Source: Xiphias gladius (lineage: Eukaryota; Chordata; Actinopteri; Istiophoriformes; Xiphiidae). From it: a stretch of DNA of 64,000 nt. Below, one piece after another: positions 40,901 to 50,830 of this stretch. The notes below the pieces were generated by a model. That model was not told where the DNA came from. It searched no databases and saw nothing but the letters and a program-made list of their open reading frames with translations. The position numbers and the translations under genes were made by a program. Location of the stretch: the NCBI RefSeq assembly GCF_016859285.1, contig NC_053411.1, positions 2,419,501 to 2,483,500 of the forward strand. The letters are read 5' to 3'. How positions within the stretch are numbered: position 1 is the stretch's first letter; each line of letters begins with the position of its first letter.

Positions 40901-41920
40901 CTGTTCTTGTTCTTGGTTGTAACTGCGGGTTTTGAACATGAACACTGTTTCTGCCTTCTCAGCTAATTCAACCTGCTTACAGATCTTTGATATTTACTTA
41001 AATATTAATTTAATAATTAAATTATAATTAGGCAAAAACTCTTTGAGAAGAAGGGTTGCATCAGCTGCAGTTTCTACTAATATTCTACTAATATTTTTTT
41101 ACTTGAAACTTTATGGCAAGAGGCACTACTTTAGTGTCCATCTTTCAGTCCACTGACCGGGAGGATTCACGTGTTCAAAAAAAAAAATGCGGACACATCT
41201 CATCAGTGAGAGTCAGTGTGGACTGACAAAAAAAAAAAAAAGATTATCAGATGCAGACAAGTGACAGATGTCAAAAAGCTTCAGAAACATGCTTCAGAAA
41301 TTGTGGTTTGTTCTGCGGTTGGTACCTATAAAAGCAGAATGTCACGCAGCTTCTGGTTTAGTTTATCCACATCTTTATTATTCCAATTCAGGCACTGGTG
41401 CGAGGAAATGTGTGTGCAGATTTGTACTATTTGTTCAGTGATCAAAAGTTGAATCTAAATAGACAAAAGATGTTGGACTGCAGCACTGGAGAACTGTCTA
41501 TCATCACATAAACTCAACCACTCCTAAGCTGGGAAATCCCCTGTTAACCTGGGCATGTTCTGACTGTGCTGCACTTATTAGTCCACCATTGCTCTCAGTT
41601 ATGAAACATTTTGACTGAGCTCTATTTGACATCCTTGACCTGTTCTCTGTTACATTTGAATCATTTAATTATTTGCTGTCTTTCTTTCTCCACCAATGCC
41701 TTCCAGTTATTCCAATGGCTTCATCTTCCACCTCATGTACAAGCCTTTAGCAGCCGTTCAGCACCCGCAACCTGCCATTAATGCCAGTGTCCGGTCTGAT
41801 CAAACAGGATCTCCCCTAGAGTCACCGCACCTGACTCTCAGGGAGAGGAAGGCAGCTGCCCAGTGCCGCCGTCACAAACAGGCAAAACTGGAGAGAAAGA
41901 AAATGTTCTACTGTCATTAA
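25956..41920 (+). CDS. zmynd15: ZMYND15, zinc finger MYND-type containing 15
   Basis: In mammals ZMYND15 is a germ-cell protein thought to recruit histone deacetylases to repress spermatid genes (family knowledge). Exons: 25956-~26200, 26644-26893, 27855-28040, 30709-30848, 31817-31960, 32191-32286, 32445-32561, 34945-35033, 36617-36655, 39469-39598, 39785-39843, 40153-40313 and 41707-41920 (TAA). All junctions after the first are phase-consistent. Diagnostic blocks include GEPRQPRRL before the MYND finger, LPFSYAAEVTSENF after it, YYEWRGLSL, LLPHVTFEL, PDLVIGF, SLRVPAFF and FIFHLMYKP, in the order of the human protein. The product is about 550 residues; the human protein is about 740, mostly because of an acidic insert missing here. 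The exon 1 donor is unresolved. The C-terminus is basic. Confidence 0.93.
26512..26562 (-). repeat. Teleost MITE/SINE-like repeat, copy 3 (fragment, inverted)
   Basis: In reverse complement this reads TGTTTCCCCCTGCTTCTAGC, then TTATAAGCTAAGCTAGGCTA, matching the core of the copies at 2590 and 18230. It lies in the first ZMYND15 intron. Confidence 0.55.
28041..29229. other. ZMYND15 intron, nothing recognised
   Basis: AT-rich intronic DNA. A minus-strand 136-codon ORF (28862-29272) shows no family pattern and overlaps repeat sequence, so it is not called. Confidence 0.45.
29230..29500 (-). repeat. Dispersed repeat, copy 2 (inverted relative to 5150-5320)
   Basis: In reverse complement it gives GAGGGGCAC, TTTTACACATGACAGG, CAGCCTGTGAAAACAGTTGT, GAGCTTTCTAAAGTCTGAG, then AATGACCCTGATGATGTCA. 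These are the same blocks in the same order as at 5150-5320. It lies in the ZMYND15 intron that splits the MYND finger. Confidence 0.65.
32664..32800. repeat. MITE fragment related to 19394-20068
   Basis: TTTAAAGCTGCACTTATCTA, then TTTACATTAACAATGG, resembles the inverted right end of the element at 19394-20068, and a CAGCAGCAGCAGACAG tract echoes its interior. The edges are unclear. Confidence 0.4.
33015..34606 (+). mobile_element. Tc1/mariner-family transposon, defective (copy B, long inverted repeats)
   Basis: It begins CGAAAAACAGTTAGGTCCAT and ends with the reverse complement of that. TA flanks both sides (33013-33014 and 34607-34608). The terminal inverted repeats are about 210-225 bases, running to the CAGAGGCTCAAAAGTAATTGG block on the left. 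Inside, on the plus strand, is a transposase remnant: GVAKSTIWYILKKKK (helix-turn-helix), RKARVDFARKHL, ILWTDETKMNLYQNDRKR (first Asp), then after a frameshift MAWACMAANGTWS. The third catalytic Glu position is a TAG stop in DLNPT-stop-HVLN. It is dead and lies within a ZMYND15 intron on the same strand. Confidence 0.9.
33524..33961 (+). pseudogene. Tc1 transposase remnant of copy B
   Basis: A 145-codon open piece covers the second DNA-binding helix region and the first catalytic Asp block (WTDETK). A frameshift near 33,910 moves the rest into the frame of 33901-34164. The family protein is about 340 residues in one frame; this one is broken by at least one frameshift and one nonsense codon. 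Confidence 0.85.
35840..36260 (+). repeat. CpG-bearing transposon-like stretch in ZMYND15 intron
   Basis: This stretch is richer in CG than its surroundings (CTCGTCTACCGACCGAAATC, CAGATCGCTCTCTCTGCGG, CCCGCGAGAGGACTCGCAAG, CAGTCGAATG, CACGATCGAATG). It includes a short coding-looking piece, CTCCACCATGCCACGCTTTC. It reminds me of leader regions of teleost hAT-type elements, but I could not confirm a family. No intact ORF is present. Confidence 0.3.
36617..36655 (+). other. zmynd15: ZMYND15 39-nt micro-exon
   Basis: It encodes ELSVLLPHVTFEL between AG (CCAATAG) and a weak donor CTG|GTGTTA. It matches the human ELLVLLPHVALEL segment and keeps phase 0 on both sides. Reading on past the donor reaches a stop within five codons, which supports the splice. 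Confidence 0.7.
37298..38149 (-). mobile_element. Tc1/mariner-family transposon, internally deleted (copy C)
   Basis: The ends match in inverted orientation: the left has ATTATGGCATATACAAAAGT, then TTTGGACACCC, and the right reversed has ATTGTGGCACGTGCAAAAGT, then TTGGACCCCC. On the minus strand an N-terminal transposase piece reads KQLTKDRKMMLTDATNQEM, followed by the GRPSKPSDKTVRLLSRKAKQ hinge and NPHMSEEELQE. The catalytic triad is missing or unreadable. At about 850 bp it is short for the 1.2-1.6 kb typical of the family. Confidence 0.75.
38225..38822 (-). mobile_element. Tc1/mariner-family fragment, same family as copy A (copy D)
   Basis: The right end in reverse complement reads TACAACAAAACTGAGTACAC, then CCCTGTGCAATATCACT, nearly identical to the left end of copy A at 23714. 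Minus-strand translation gives MAPHRKELPEQVRNQNVRLH and LLNISCNTATVVRRYRK, the N-terminal helix-turn-helix of a Tc1 transposase. This is the part missing from copy A. The 3' half is absent. It lies next to copy C, so two families are juxtaposed in one ZMYND15 intron. Confidence 0.8.
39858..40050. repeat. CA-rich tract followed by CCCTAACC-like intronic repeat
   Basis: An ACACACCCACACACAC tract (39858-39893) leads into GGTGAGGACACTCATTG, degenerate CCCTAACCTAAACCTAATTC units, and ACCAAAATGTCCTCAC. The outer GTGAGGACA and TGTCCTCAC words are inverted copies. This pattern recurs in fish introns. It is not a telomere, because the hexamers are irregular. Confidence 0.5.
41707..41920 (+). other. 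zmynd15: ZMYND15 terminal exon with basic tail
   Basis: It starts RYSNGFIFHLMYKPL, the conserved end of the family domain, and runs into a basic tail with RERKAAAQCRRHKQAKLERK, a likely nuclear localisation signal (inference). The stop TAA overlaps an ATTAAA at 41916-41921, which could act as a very close polyadenylation signal. AATAAA-like sites also occur near 42925 and 42987. Confidence 0.85.
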
Positions 41921-43330
41921 AGGAAAAAGTGAGAGGAAGAGGTTCACTCTTTTTATTGCTGGAGGATTTTCTCCTCCGCAAAACATGACCAGTCAAGTGA
42001 CTGACTTGCTGCATATTTGTTGGGGCTGTGACAAGTCTTTGTGCTATTTACACAAGAAGCTGCTGCACCTCAAAGAAAGAGCTTTTCATAATCATGCGAG
42101 TAGCTCAAAGTGCTGAAGACAGAACCAGCTCTGAAAAGAGTACAAAACCACCAGGGGGTCTTAACAGGGACCCAGTAATGCTCAAAGAGGCTCCTAGAGA
42201 GACTTTCATGGTTCCTGGAGAGAATATCATGAGACCTTGAGTGAACTACAGTGTTACTGAGGGTGTTTTAGGAAGTCATTAGCAAATTAAAAAGATCCTA
42301 ACAGGGTTCTACAGACTGTAAAGTTTCAGTTCAACTGTGTGATCTGCAAAATGTAAGTCTTTCTCTCGGTATGTAATGTAAATCTACCCATTTATATCCA
42401 TTATGTCATAATAACTAGCTATCGGCTCCACATCCACGAAATCATTATTGTCTGTCAATCACTAATGAAAAGGGCATGTGGTAGCTCCCTCCCAGTCTAC
42501 TTTGTACTGAAGTGTGGCCTGCCTCTTATTCCTCAGGGGGACTTGGAATATGGCCATTCCACCACCCAGACCCCCACCTCCTCCACCCCATCCTGCCAAA
42601 ATTGCTGGTTCAAAGACTTCCTGACATCTGACCACAGCGGTCAGGGCTGGAGGGTGAATGGAAAGATGGATGGGCAGGGTTTCTTGCCCTCGGGCTTGGT
42701 TGACTGATATACAGGACATGATAGGGAAAGCAACTTTGCTTCCTCAGTACGTAATGCCGCGAAATTCAGCCACCCTGAGCCTTCATAAGAAGTCATCTTG
42801 AGTACCACTTTCTGACTTTAATACAGTACGTTTATGTTGGCAGCACTTTTAGGTTCGTGGTCAAAATCAGCCCACGTAGGCTGTCTGTGTGGGAACTGGA
42901 TTCATGAGAAATCTGTATAAATTACCAATAAAATGGCAAACTCCTTACAGTAGCTAGGTTGCTAGATCGACAGGCGGATGGAATTACAATAAATTAAAAA
43001 TTCTGAATAGAAACTGAACTAAACTAGTTCTATACTCTAATCTGTATTGCACACACACCGTACAATGATAGTGCCTCATAATACATATAGATGTGTGTTA
43101 AATTCAGCTACAGCATATTATACTACAGGCAACATAGCAACACGGATAACTACCGAGATATAGGACTTTGTGTAATACTGTAAATGAAAACTCCCGTAGT
43201 AACAAGTTGGCACTCATTGCTGTAGCATTATGGGAACTGTCTGTCTTTCCAATAAAGAAAGCAGGAGAGGGTAAGGCACTTTGTAAGAGACTGAGAGATT
43301 CAAAGGCACAGAGGGGAGGGGGGGCACACA
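41921..43330. other. Intergenic after ZMYND15, nothing recognised
   Basis: No conserved coding pattern was seen. A C-rich stretch near 42560-42600 gives a Gly-rich minus ORF (42462-42719) that looks like composition, not a gene. Confidence 0.4.
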
Positions 43331-43339
43331 CAGTGCAGC

Positions 43340-43565
43340 TCTAACAGGATTACTCAACAGGGACAGTCTGTGCATTTAAAGCAGATAACGGGGAAACCGT
43401 TGGCACGGCTCGGCTCGGTCTTTCTGTGGCCGTTCTACAGTTCTCCTCCGTTCTGGTTGTGTCTGTCTCCCGCCTGCCAAGGACAACGCGCAAAAAACAC
43501 AGAGTGGTAAAAGCTTTGAATGACTTCGGGGCTCCGTTGAGCTGCCTCAAGGTGCGAAGTGAGTC
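43340..43565 (+). promoter_or_regulatory. CpG-richer segment with splice-donor-like end (candidate promoter / 5' UTR exon)
   Basis: CG dinucleotides cluster here (GATAACGGGGAAACCGTTGG, CACGGCTCGGCTCGGTC, ACAACGCGC) in an otherwise CG-poor region. The segment ends at GCGAA|GTGAGT, a good donor sequence near 43559. It could be a distal first exon of the PAQR gene 2.4 kb downstream. This is inference only. Confidence 0.3.
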
Positions 43566-44869
43566 AGGAGGAGACCGGAAACCCAGGGAAATTGCCTTCA
43601 AAATAAAACGGGTTTTCTTTTCTTTTTTTCATAATTCAAAATTTCTTTATAACCACAGTACTGCCAAAGCGTTATCACAGTGTAATTGTATTAATTCTGT
43701 ATGCAAGAAAAAAAGACGAATGCTTGGACAATGCTACACTGTACTGCTACTACACTATGTACAGTACGATGCAGCATGCAAATATGAAAGTATACTACCA
43801 TGAAAGAAAAATAATCATTAAAGACAAGAATATATCTGTTAAGATGAGATGTAACTGTAATTATGACAACCATAGAAAGAAGAGTTCAAATAAAAATCAA
43901 AAAGATGAGGCAGATTTGAAGAATCTAAGGACAATTTCACAGCCGTTCTGCTGGCTTTCTCTTATATGGTGATGTCGTTTTTTTCCTGTGTAAAAAATGA
44001 AAGTTGTATCGGTGTGAGAGTATGTCCAAATCTTTGTGATACATTATTTCCATCACTCACAGAAAAAATGTTTTTGCCTTATTATTCAGAATACAAATTC
44101 AGTCCAATCAGGGAAGAGCTCAACTTTAAACATTTATGTTGTCCTAGCATTAGCCACTAGCTGCCTACTTTGTCACTCAAGCTGACTATTTTGCAGATCA
44201 CATGTATTTACAACAAGACTTGGGTTTCTCAACCTGTCCTGGCCCATCACCCCATTAATATGTCACAAAATGGCCTCTCACTTTACTAATTACAAATTAC
44301 CAGTCGGATTTGATTGCGCTAATAACACAGACGTTATTAACACAAGATGATTTGTGGTGTATTACCAAGTTATTAGACAAGCGGATATTAGAAATCTCTC
44401 TACAACTGTCTGCATGAGTGATGTCAGGTGGGGTGCCAAAAGCGATGCTGAAACACTGAATGGGCCCATGTTTTCCCCAGACCAAAACTGGAGCTGTGCC
44501 CCTTCCAAGTCCGAGTCCGCTGTTTTAGGTCTGTTTGATCTTCTTGCAGTGGTACGGGCTCTCACCATTAGCTTTATTCCTAAACTCGTCTTTCCATGTC
44601 CTATCTTGTCAGGCATATTTTTATTCTTGATTTCTTAATATTTGTTTGGGACAGTTGATTTTCCTCTTTAGTTTGGTGTCGGTTATAGTCTACAATACAT
44701 AGTAATTAAAGCATCTTTTTTTTTTCTTACATTCCGAGTCATTATATTTACATTGGTGCCTATTCAGCTTTGACAATATTGTGCTGTGTTGGTCATGCCA
44801 ATAAAGCAGATCTCATGTCTATGTAGTTCTCCTGGGACCTCTAAAAAGTGTTACGTCACAACCTCTGGG

Positions 44870-45260
44870 TTTTATTCTGAAACTCAAAGCCGGAACCCCG
44901 CTATTATCGCGCGTGGAACTTGACGCTGGTACCTGTCAAACAGTCTCCCGTCCCCCAGACTGTTTCACTGAAATGCCGGCTGGCTTCAGGCTCTCAGGGC
45001 TCATCAGTCACGCAGCGTGCTGGCTTTCGCTGGCGAAATATATGCTGAAATCCCCGGGTTACATAATACCGTTTTATAGACCTGACCTTTCGTCAAGGGA
45101 CTGAACGCCGGCTCACACAACGTTTTTCTCGTCAATCCCGGGGGATTTTATTCTTCTCTGCATCGCCCTGCATTGCAACGGAATGGGAGCAATGGATGAA
45201 TTTAAAGTGGGACGTGGATACAGGTTGAAGGACCGGGGACAACAGGAGGAACAGAAGCCT
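44870..45260 (+). promoter_or_regulatory. CpG-richer segment upstream of PAQR gene (candidate promoter / 5' UTR)
   Basis: The segment has AACCCCGCTATTATCGCGCG, GACGCTGG, AAATGCCGGCTGG, CAGCGTGCTGG and CAATCCCGGGGG, a local rise in CG. It lies 0.7-1.1 kb before the PAQR start codon. The DNA from 45260 to 45961 shows no other gene and probably is 5' UTR or a 5' intron. Confidence 0.4.
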
Positions 45261-45961
45261 GCAGTAGCCTGATATAGCGCTCATGGCCAGCATGACCTAC
45301 ATACCACAGAGCTTAAAGGACACATCTCCAGGACATCTCTGCTGTATGGATCCATTAGACAGTAACTGACGTGCTGTTCAACCTTGTAACACAGTAATAA
45401 GTGACCTTCGTTTTTATTTCCTGCAGCAGGACTATGCATGACACGTGAATGTGTATACGACTGAACAAAGACAATCATCCATGCAGACCATGTCCTATGC
45501 AAAATAAGGGAGCAAGACCAAGAGCATGATAAGAGTTACGTGCTGGATGTTTTGCTGATCTTCTGTAAAGCTCTGGGGTCAAAGAGGAAATCAGAAGGAA
45601 AGTTAATCAAGCAAGTGGCCTGAGGCTTCTGGATACTACACTCTCCCTGCCATTCTCTCCCAGGAAACTGCTAGAATATAGACCGGCTCTGTTCTTTAGA
45701 TTAGCCTACAGCGAACGAGACTGGCAGTGGAGCCAAGATCAAAGGTCCAAAGAAGAGCAGGGTTGAAAGGTCCTTTTGGGCTAGAACAGCCTGCAAATGC
45801 CTTATCAACTCATGAGCAACAGATTGTAAGGCCGTGGTCGCTAATAATGCTGTGATCAGCAATAAAGTCAACAGCCAAGTAATAAAACCAGAATAACTTT
45901 GCTGGAAAAGTCAGATCCTAATAGATTTTTGTGGCTGTCAGCAACTTAAACTGTTGCAATC

Positions 45962-47122
45962 ATGCTTCTGAACTGTGGTCAGCCATTACCTCTTCTGAGG
46001 CATACAGATGTGCCACCTCGGGTCATAGAAAACTTTATCCTGACTGGCTACCGCTTCCCAAACTACAGCCTGAGGGATTGCTTACTTTCAGCATTCAGGC
46101 CTACCAATGAAACAGGCAACTTCTGGACGCACTTCCTCCCAGTTTTCATTTTTTTATACCATTTTGTGGAGGTGTTTGGTTGGGAGGGTGCACCACATGG
46201 TGATGCCCCGTTCTTCTATCCATTGTGGAACTACTTTATTGGTGTGTTCTGTCTGCTAATGGCTAGCAGCATGGCCCACCTGCTCAATTCGATGTCTCTG
46301 GTTGTAAGAGAAGTCTGCTTCTTCGTGGATTACGGCACTATTAGTTCCTACACTGTTGGCTCATCATTGGCATACTACTACTACATCCACCCTCGGGCAG
46401 GGATAGTGGAGACAGGAGGCCATAATGGCTCCCATATGGACTTGAAACATGAACCACCAGGGACTTCAACATCATCCTATGCAATCCCAGAGTTCAGTGT
46501 ATTCTTTGAGACCTTCTACATCCCGTGCGCATGTGTTGTAGCAATCATTTGTGTCTTATCTTGCTGCAATACTCGCCAGAGGTGGAGGCAGCATCGATAC
46601 GTCATCCGGACCCTTGTTTTCCTCCTCCCATTCCTCATCTCTTCCACACCGGTCTTCTATCGCCTCCTCACCAGATCGCCTTATTCCACCAACTCCTCCT
46701 CCTTTGTTGCTTCCGGTTCCATGCCCAATTTCTTCTATCGCCACTGCCTCTGGCTGCTGGTATCAGCCGTCTTCAACATCAGCAAGTTCCCAGAGCGGCT
46801 GGCCCCAGGTCGCTTTGACATCTGGGGGCACAGCCACCAGTGGTTCCACTGCTGCACGTTTTTGTCCATCCTCGATGAACTTCACATGATCAAAGCTGAG
46901 GTGAGGGCCATCCTGCTCAGCCCGACTCTGCTGCTGCCCCCTGCCACCCTCTCCCGCCTACCTGGACCCACCATAGCCTCCACCTATGGGGTGATGCTCC
47001 TCCTCCAGACCACCATCATCTCCATCATCGTGTGGTTCTCCTGGTGTGCCAACTGCATCTATGGACCTCAGAGAGACCAGCTAGCAAAGGAACACCTCAA
47101 GAAACCACTGAAATGTCACTGA
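45962..47122 (+). CDS. PAQR-family seven-transmembrane receptor, PAQR9-like (membrane progestin receptor type)
   Basis: A single 386-codon exon; an in-frame TAA at 45947-45949, just upstream, fixes the start. Family motifs are present in order: GYRFPNYSLRDCL, then NETGNFWTHFLP, then ASSMAHLLNSMS, DYGTISSYTVGSSLAYYYY, FPERLAPGRFDIWGHSHQWF with the His pair thought to bind metal, and FLSILDELH. Seven to eight hydrophobic helices are visible. The combination FYRHCLWLL, FNISKFPER and FDIWGHSHQ is closest, from memory, to PAQR9, which is also intronless; PAQR5/6/7/8 remain possible, so no symbol is given. Class II PAQRs act at the plasma membrane as progesterone-responsive receptors. A Ser/Thr-rich loop near residues 239-250 (PYSTNSSSF) is unusual. 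Confidence 0.88.
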   Translation: MLLNCGQPLPLLRHTDVPPRVIENFILTGYRFPNYSLRDCLLSAFRPTNETGNFWTHFLPVFIFLYHFVEVFGWEGAPHGDAPFFYPLWNYFIGVFCLLMASSMAHLLNSMSLVVREVCFFVDYGTISSYTVGSSLAYYYYIHPRAGIVETGGHNGSHMDLKHEPPGTSTSSYAIPEFSVFFETFYIPCACVVAIICVLSCCNTRQRWRQHRYVIRTLVFLLPFLISSTPVFYRLLTRSPYSTNSSSFVASGSMPNFFYRHCLWLLVSAVFNISKFPERLAPGRFDIWGHSHQWFHCCTFLSILDELHMIKAEVRAILLSPTLLLPPATLSRLPGPTIASTYGVMLLLQTTIISIIVWFSWCANCIYGPQRDQLAKEHLKKPLKCH

Positions 47123-50100
47123 TCACACAGACATCTTTCTCAATCATGTCGAGGCGAAGGGAGATTTGCACATGCGTACAGAGCCATGCCACAAAGAGAA
47201 GCACACAAGTAAAACAATATTTCCCAGGCGATTTCAAGTCCCTCATATGTTCCAAACCCTTTTGGGAGCATTTTTCAAGCTTTTACAAGGGGACATTGGA
47301 GACAAGGGGAGATGAAAGGATTATATTCTGAGCTCACCACAGGGTGGCTGTCTGCTTGAGTGGATACTGAAAGACCTTGCCAGCTCTTTCCCCCGAGCTG
47401 TTCCAGCCTGTTCCAAGAGGATGTCAACAGCAGTGGGGATATTAACTACCTCTAGGGGCTGCAAACTTGAGGACAGAGGAAAGGTGGCTGTACCCAGGAG
47501 AACACATGTTCCGTATAGCATTTTGGTAATGTGGCTACAAGTCAGCGTGACCATTTACAGAAGATGTCGATGAGTTTTTTGATGTCCCTCTTTCCTCTGA
47601 CCTTAAACGGTATCTTTGGAAAACTCTCCACTATGGCTTCAGTTGAGCCCATTGTTTCACTCTGAATTAATCCTTTTGTCTGACCTTTGTTAACCATACC
47701 TTCCTCTAACGTACACAAACACCCATGCAGTCTCATTTCCTCTCCCTTTCCAAGTGACCCTTGCAGCAGGAAGTGCAGTGGCCTTGCTGACGCAACAGAA
47801 ATAGCTGAGAGCTCATATCAGTCTTACATTAAAGCACTTTTAAGGGGCCGGTCGAATTTGCCCTCTCATTAAGAAGCCATACTCACTTTCTAACCTTAAG
47901 GGACACATAACATTTCTTAAGCAAATAACGATGTCCTGATGACATGTTCTGTTGGAATACTTGAGTTATTTCTATGTGAAATGGATTCATGGTGCAGTCA
48001 ATACATCTGCTGTTTGTATGGTTTTTTACTACACTCATGACAAGTTCCCCATACATCATGTTCACATTTCTTAAAGTACTCTACTACAGATTAACCGTGA
48101 GACAAATCTGTTGTTTTCTAATCAGTATGAATAGCACATAAGATTTTTCTGGAGCACAAGGAAGTGGTACTCACTCTGTAGAGGCGTACCTCTGTGCTGA
48201 TGGATCATGTTAGTAAAATCTATCATTCCAAAAAAAAACAACAAAACTGGGCAGCAGTTCCCATTAGAAGGCCTGCATTGTGAACATAGGTGAAATTAGG
48301 ACGGTGTCCACAAAGACTTTTCATGTCATCTGATGTACAGCAACTTCTCCGAGCAAAAGCCATACATTAGAAAAAAGACAGCTGAAATAATGGCAATATT
48401 TTAGTAATACTATGTTATCAGGAATGTCCTGGATAGTTTTGCACTTGACAGATAGATCAGCTTAATAACTCACCTAGCAGTTTGTACCTTTCTTGTATCA
48501 TTACATTTCGAATCAAAGAGCTAACCATCAGTTTTTCTGAAAGGTATATACCAGTCAATCTTTGAAAACCTCAAATGCTCATTTAACAACACTTGCTGCT
48601 GTTCTGAGGGTATTTTCATAAGCCTCAGAAGTCCCCCCAACCAAAAAAAGATGGTCTTTTTAATCTTATAAGCAAATGATAAAAAATACAATCTTTTTAT
48701 ATTCTGGGGGCTCCGTATTCTAACCAACCACCTGGAAAAAGACCTATTTTGTTGGCAGCATCATAAAAAAGACTTCAAACCTGTTTCCTAAAATGCATCA
48801 TTCCTAATCCAAACAAAGATAATAGCACAAAATGTCCTTGGTAAATTTGAACAAAGTAAACCAAAAGTAAAAAGTGTTTTATTAGTTTTATTTGTCTAAA
48901 TCAGCGTTATGTTTTATTACGTTATATCTCTATACAAAAATATGTGTTTTTTTGTGTTTTACGAAACAAGCAAAGATATATCATTCTCAGCTAGCTGGAT
49001 ACGAAACAGAGACAAAATTTGGGAAACGGGTCAAAAATATTGTTTATTGTGCAGTGGATTGAATACTTTTTCAGGGGCTTCAGTGGTATTTATTGTTTCA
49101 GAAGAACGGATGCTTTGGGCTGTGACTCAAATACAATGGTAATACATGAGAGGCACAAACTGGAGCTATAGTTCATCATGTAAACCTTACCAGAGAAGCT
49201 ACCATCTATTTACTCAACTTTTAACAGCATGAAGAAAGGTTAGCCTTATTGCCGGCAATTATTTCTGTACTGTAGGATCGTATCCTGCCTGCACCCCCCC
49301 CCTTGTTGAAATACCTGTGTAGACATCTGTTTTTCTCTCCTTCTTGTTTGTTTCAAGAATTCTGCTGCCTGACCTAAACTCTGCAGGCCCCATTTCATTT
49401 CGTAAACCTTTGGACTTGGGCCAGGTTCGGCTTTGGTTGCCATAAATGTTATTTATCAAAAAGTTCTCTTTTATTCTCTCGGATTGTGCCAATTATCTGA
49501 GTCCATGCTTGTCGTGTGTTTCAAGTAGATATGCAATGTCCAGAACGAAGGGGGAAAGAGAGGAGGTGTAGCGAATGTGTCACATTAGCCTGGTAAGCTA
49601 ACGGTCAGTAACATCCCAACCAAAAAGAAAACTGGGATATTGTCACACTCATACTTATGTGAATGACGGGCATTATGCGGTCCACAGCACAGTTGTGCTG
49701 GCTGCCAGATTTTGGCATTTTCACTTCTGCTTTGTCACATTTAGCTGCAGGTCCAATTCTGTTCAGTAAAGTCAGCGTTTTTCTGTCCTCAACAAAGAGT
49801 CAATGAGGTGGGACCAACTGTGAACAGGACCCTGCCTGCCGAAGTGTCCATGAACAAGACATTTAGTGCTGCTGTGTTCCCGAGCCTGATGAGGGAACAG
49901 GAAACAGGATTTCAGTCGAGCATTTTTAAAAGTAATGCCTTTGTTCTGAGTTCATGTGTACACTGGAAATGGCCCATGACTGTCAGGGTCTCAGATGAAG
50001 ATTAATTAGGAGAATGTGTGTTTTCTTTTGTGTCATGTCCTTGGTGATTTTGTCGTCAAGCAGTCTTTCTCAGAGGGAGCTGCATTTTGAATGTAAGCTC

Positions 50101-50830
50101 TTCCTCGTACGTCACATTTACATGTTGATAACTTTGTCGGCGTCTAATTTCAGAAGATGTTATGATTACCACTGTGTTACTTCCTCTCATAGCTGCGCAT
50201 TTACTTGTGTTTCGTTGCGTTCACTTGCACATGAGAAAATTATTGGAGAAGGAAGCGGAGTTGTTTATTATGTACGACAGTGGAATGAGTACATAAGGAC
50301 CATATTGAGTGGTTGTTGTAATCATGCTGTTATGGTGCACTTTAAAGCTTCTTTAATATCCTCACAATGTTCCTCTAAGGGTCAACCCTGCAGTACTGTA
50401 TTATTTCAGCACATTTCAGGTTTAGGCAGTGCTTTCTAATGAATAGTCAGAGATTCATCAGATAACGATGCGTCCAGTGTGAAAGCGATGTTTCTACCTC
50501 AATACAGCCTTTGTGTCACTCTGTCACTGAGAAGAACCATCGTTGAAACAGATTTCGTCCGCTCGCCCTCTCTAGACTGTGGCTGCCAGACTTGACAGAC
50601 TTACAGACTATCTTACCTAGTGAAGTACTCAGGGGTGACTGAAGAACGACATTAATACATTATTTACACATGCACTTAAATGATGAATTACTAGAGGTGG
50701 AGGTTAATTATAGTACTGTCTGTTAATGCTGAAAAAGTGAAAACCCTCCTCCATTATGTCAATGGATGTATCGAATAGCACTAACAATATGGATGATTTG
50801 AGTTTTATTGAATAAATTATGCAGAGAACT
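47123..50830 (+). other. Probable long 3' UTR of the PAQR gene
   Basis: 3.7 kb with no recognised repeat and only short chance ORFs, ending at AATAAA 50811-50816. The absence of repeats, compared with neighbouring DNA, suggests transcribed UTR. The 141-codon ORF at 50014-50439 looks non-coding (low-complexity composition, no family). Confidence 0.4.

Noticed and set aside
43426-43803. 125-codon plus-strand ORF over the CpG-rich patch
   Set aside because: It crosses a donor-like site into AT-rich DNA, ends in low-complexity sequence, and has no domain; the patch is better viewed as promoter or UTR.
46525-46889. Ser/His-rich ORFs on both strands inside the PAQR gene
   Set aside because: Alternative frames of the real PAQR coding sequence.
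50014-50439. 141-codon plus-strand ORF after the PAQR gene
   Set aside because: No family motif, no splice or promoter context, and an AT-rich UTR-like surrounding; most likely chance.
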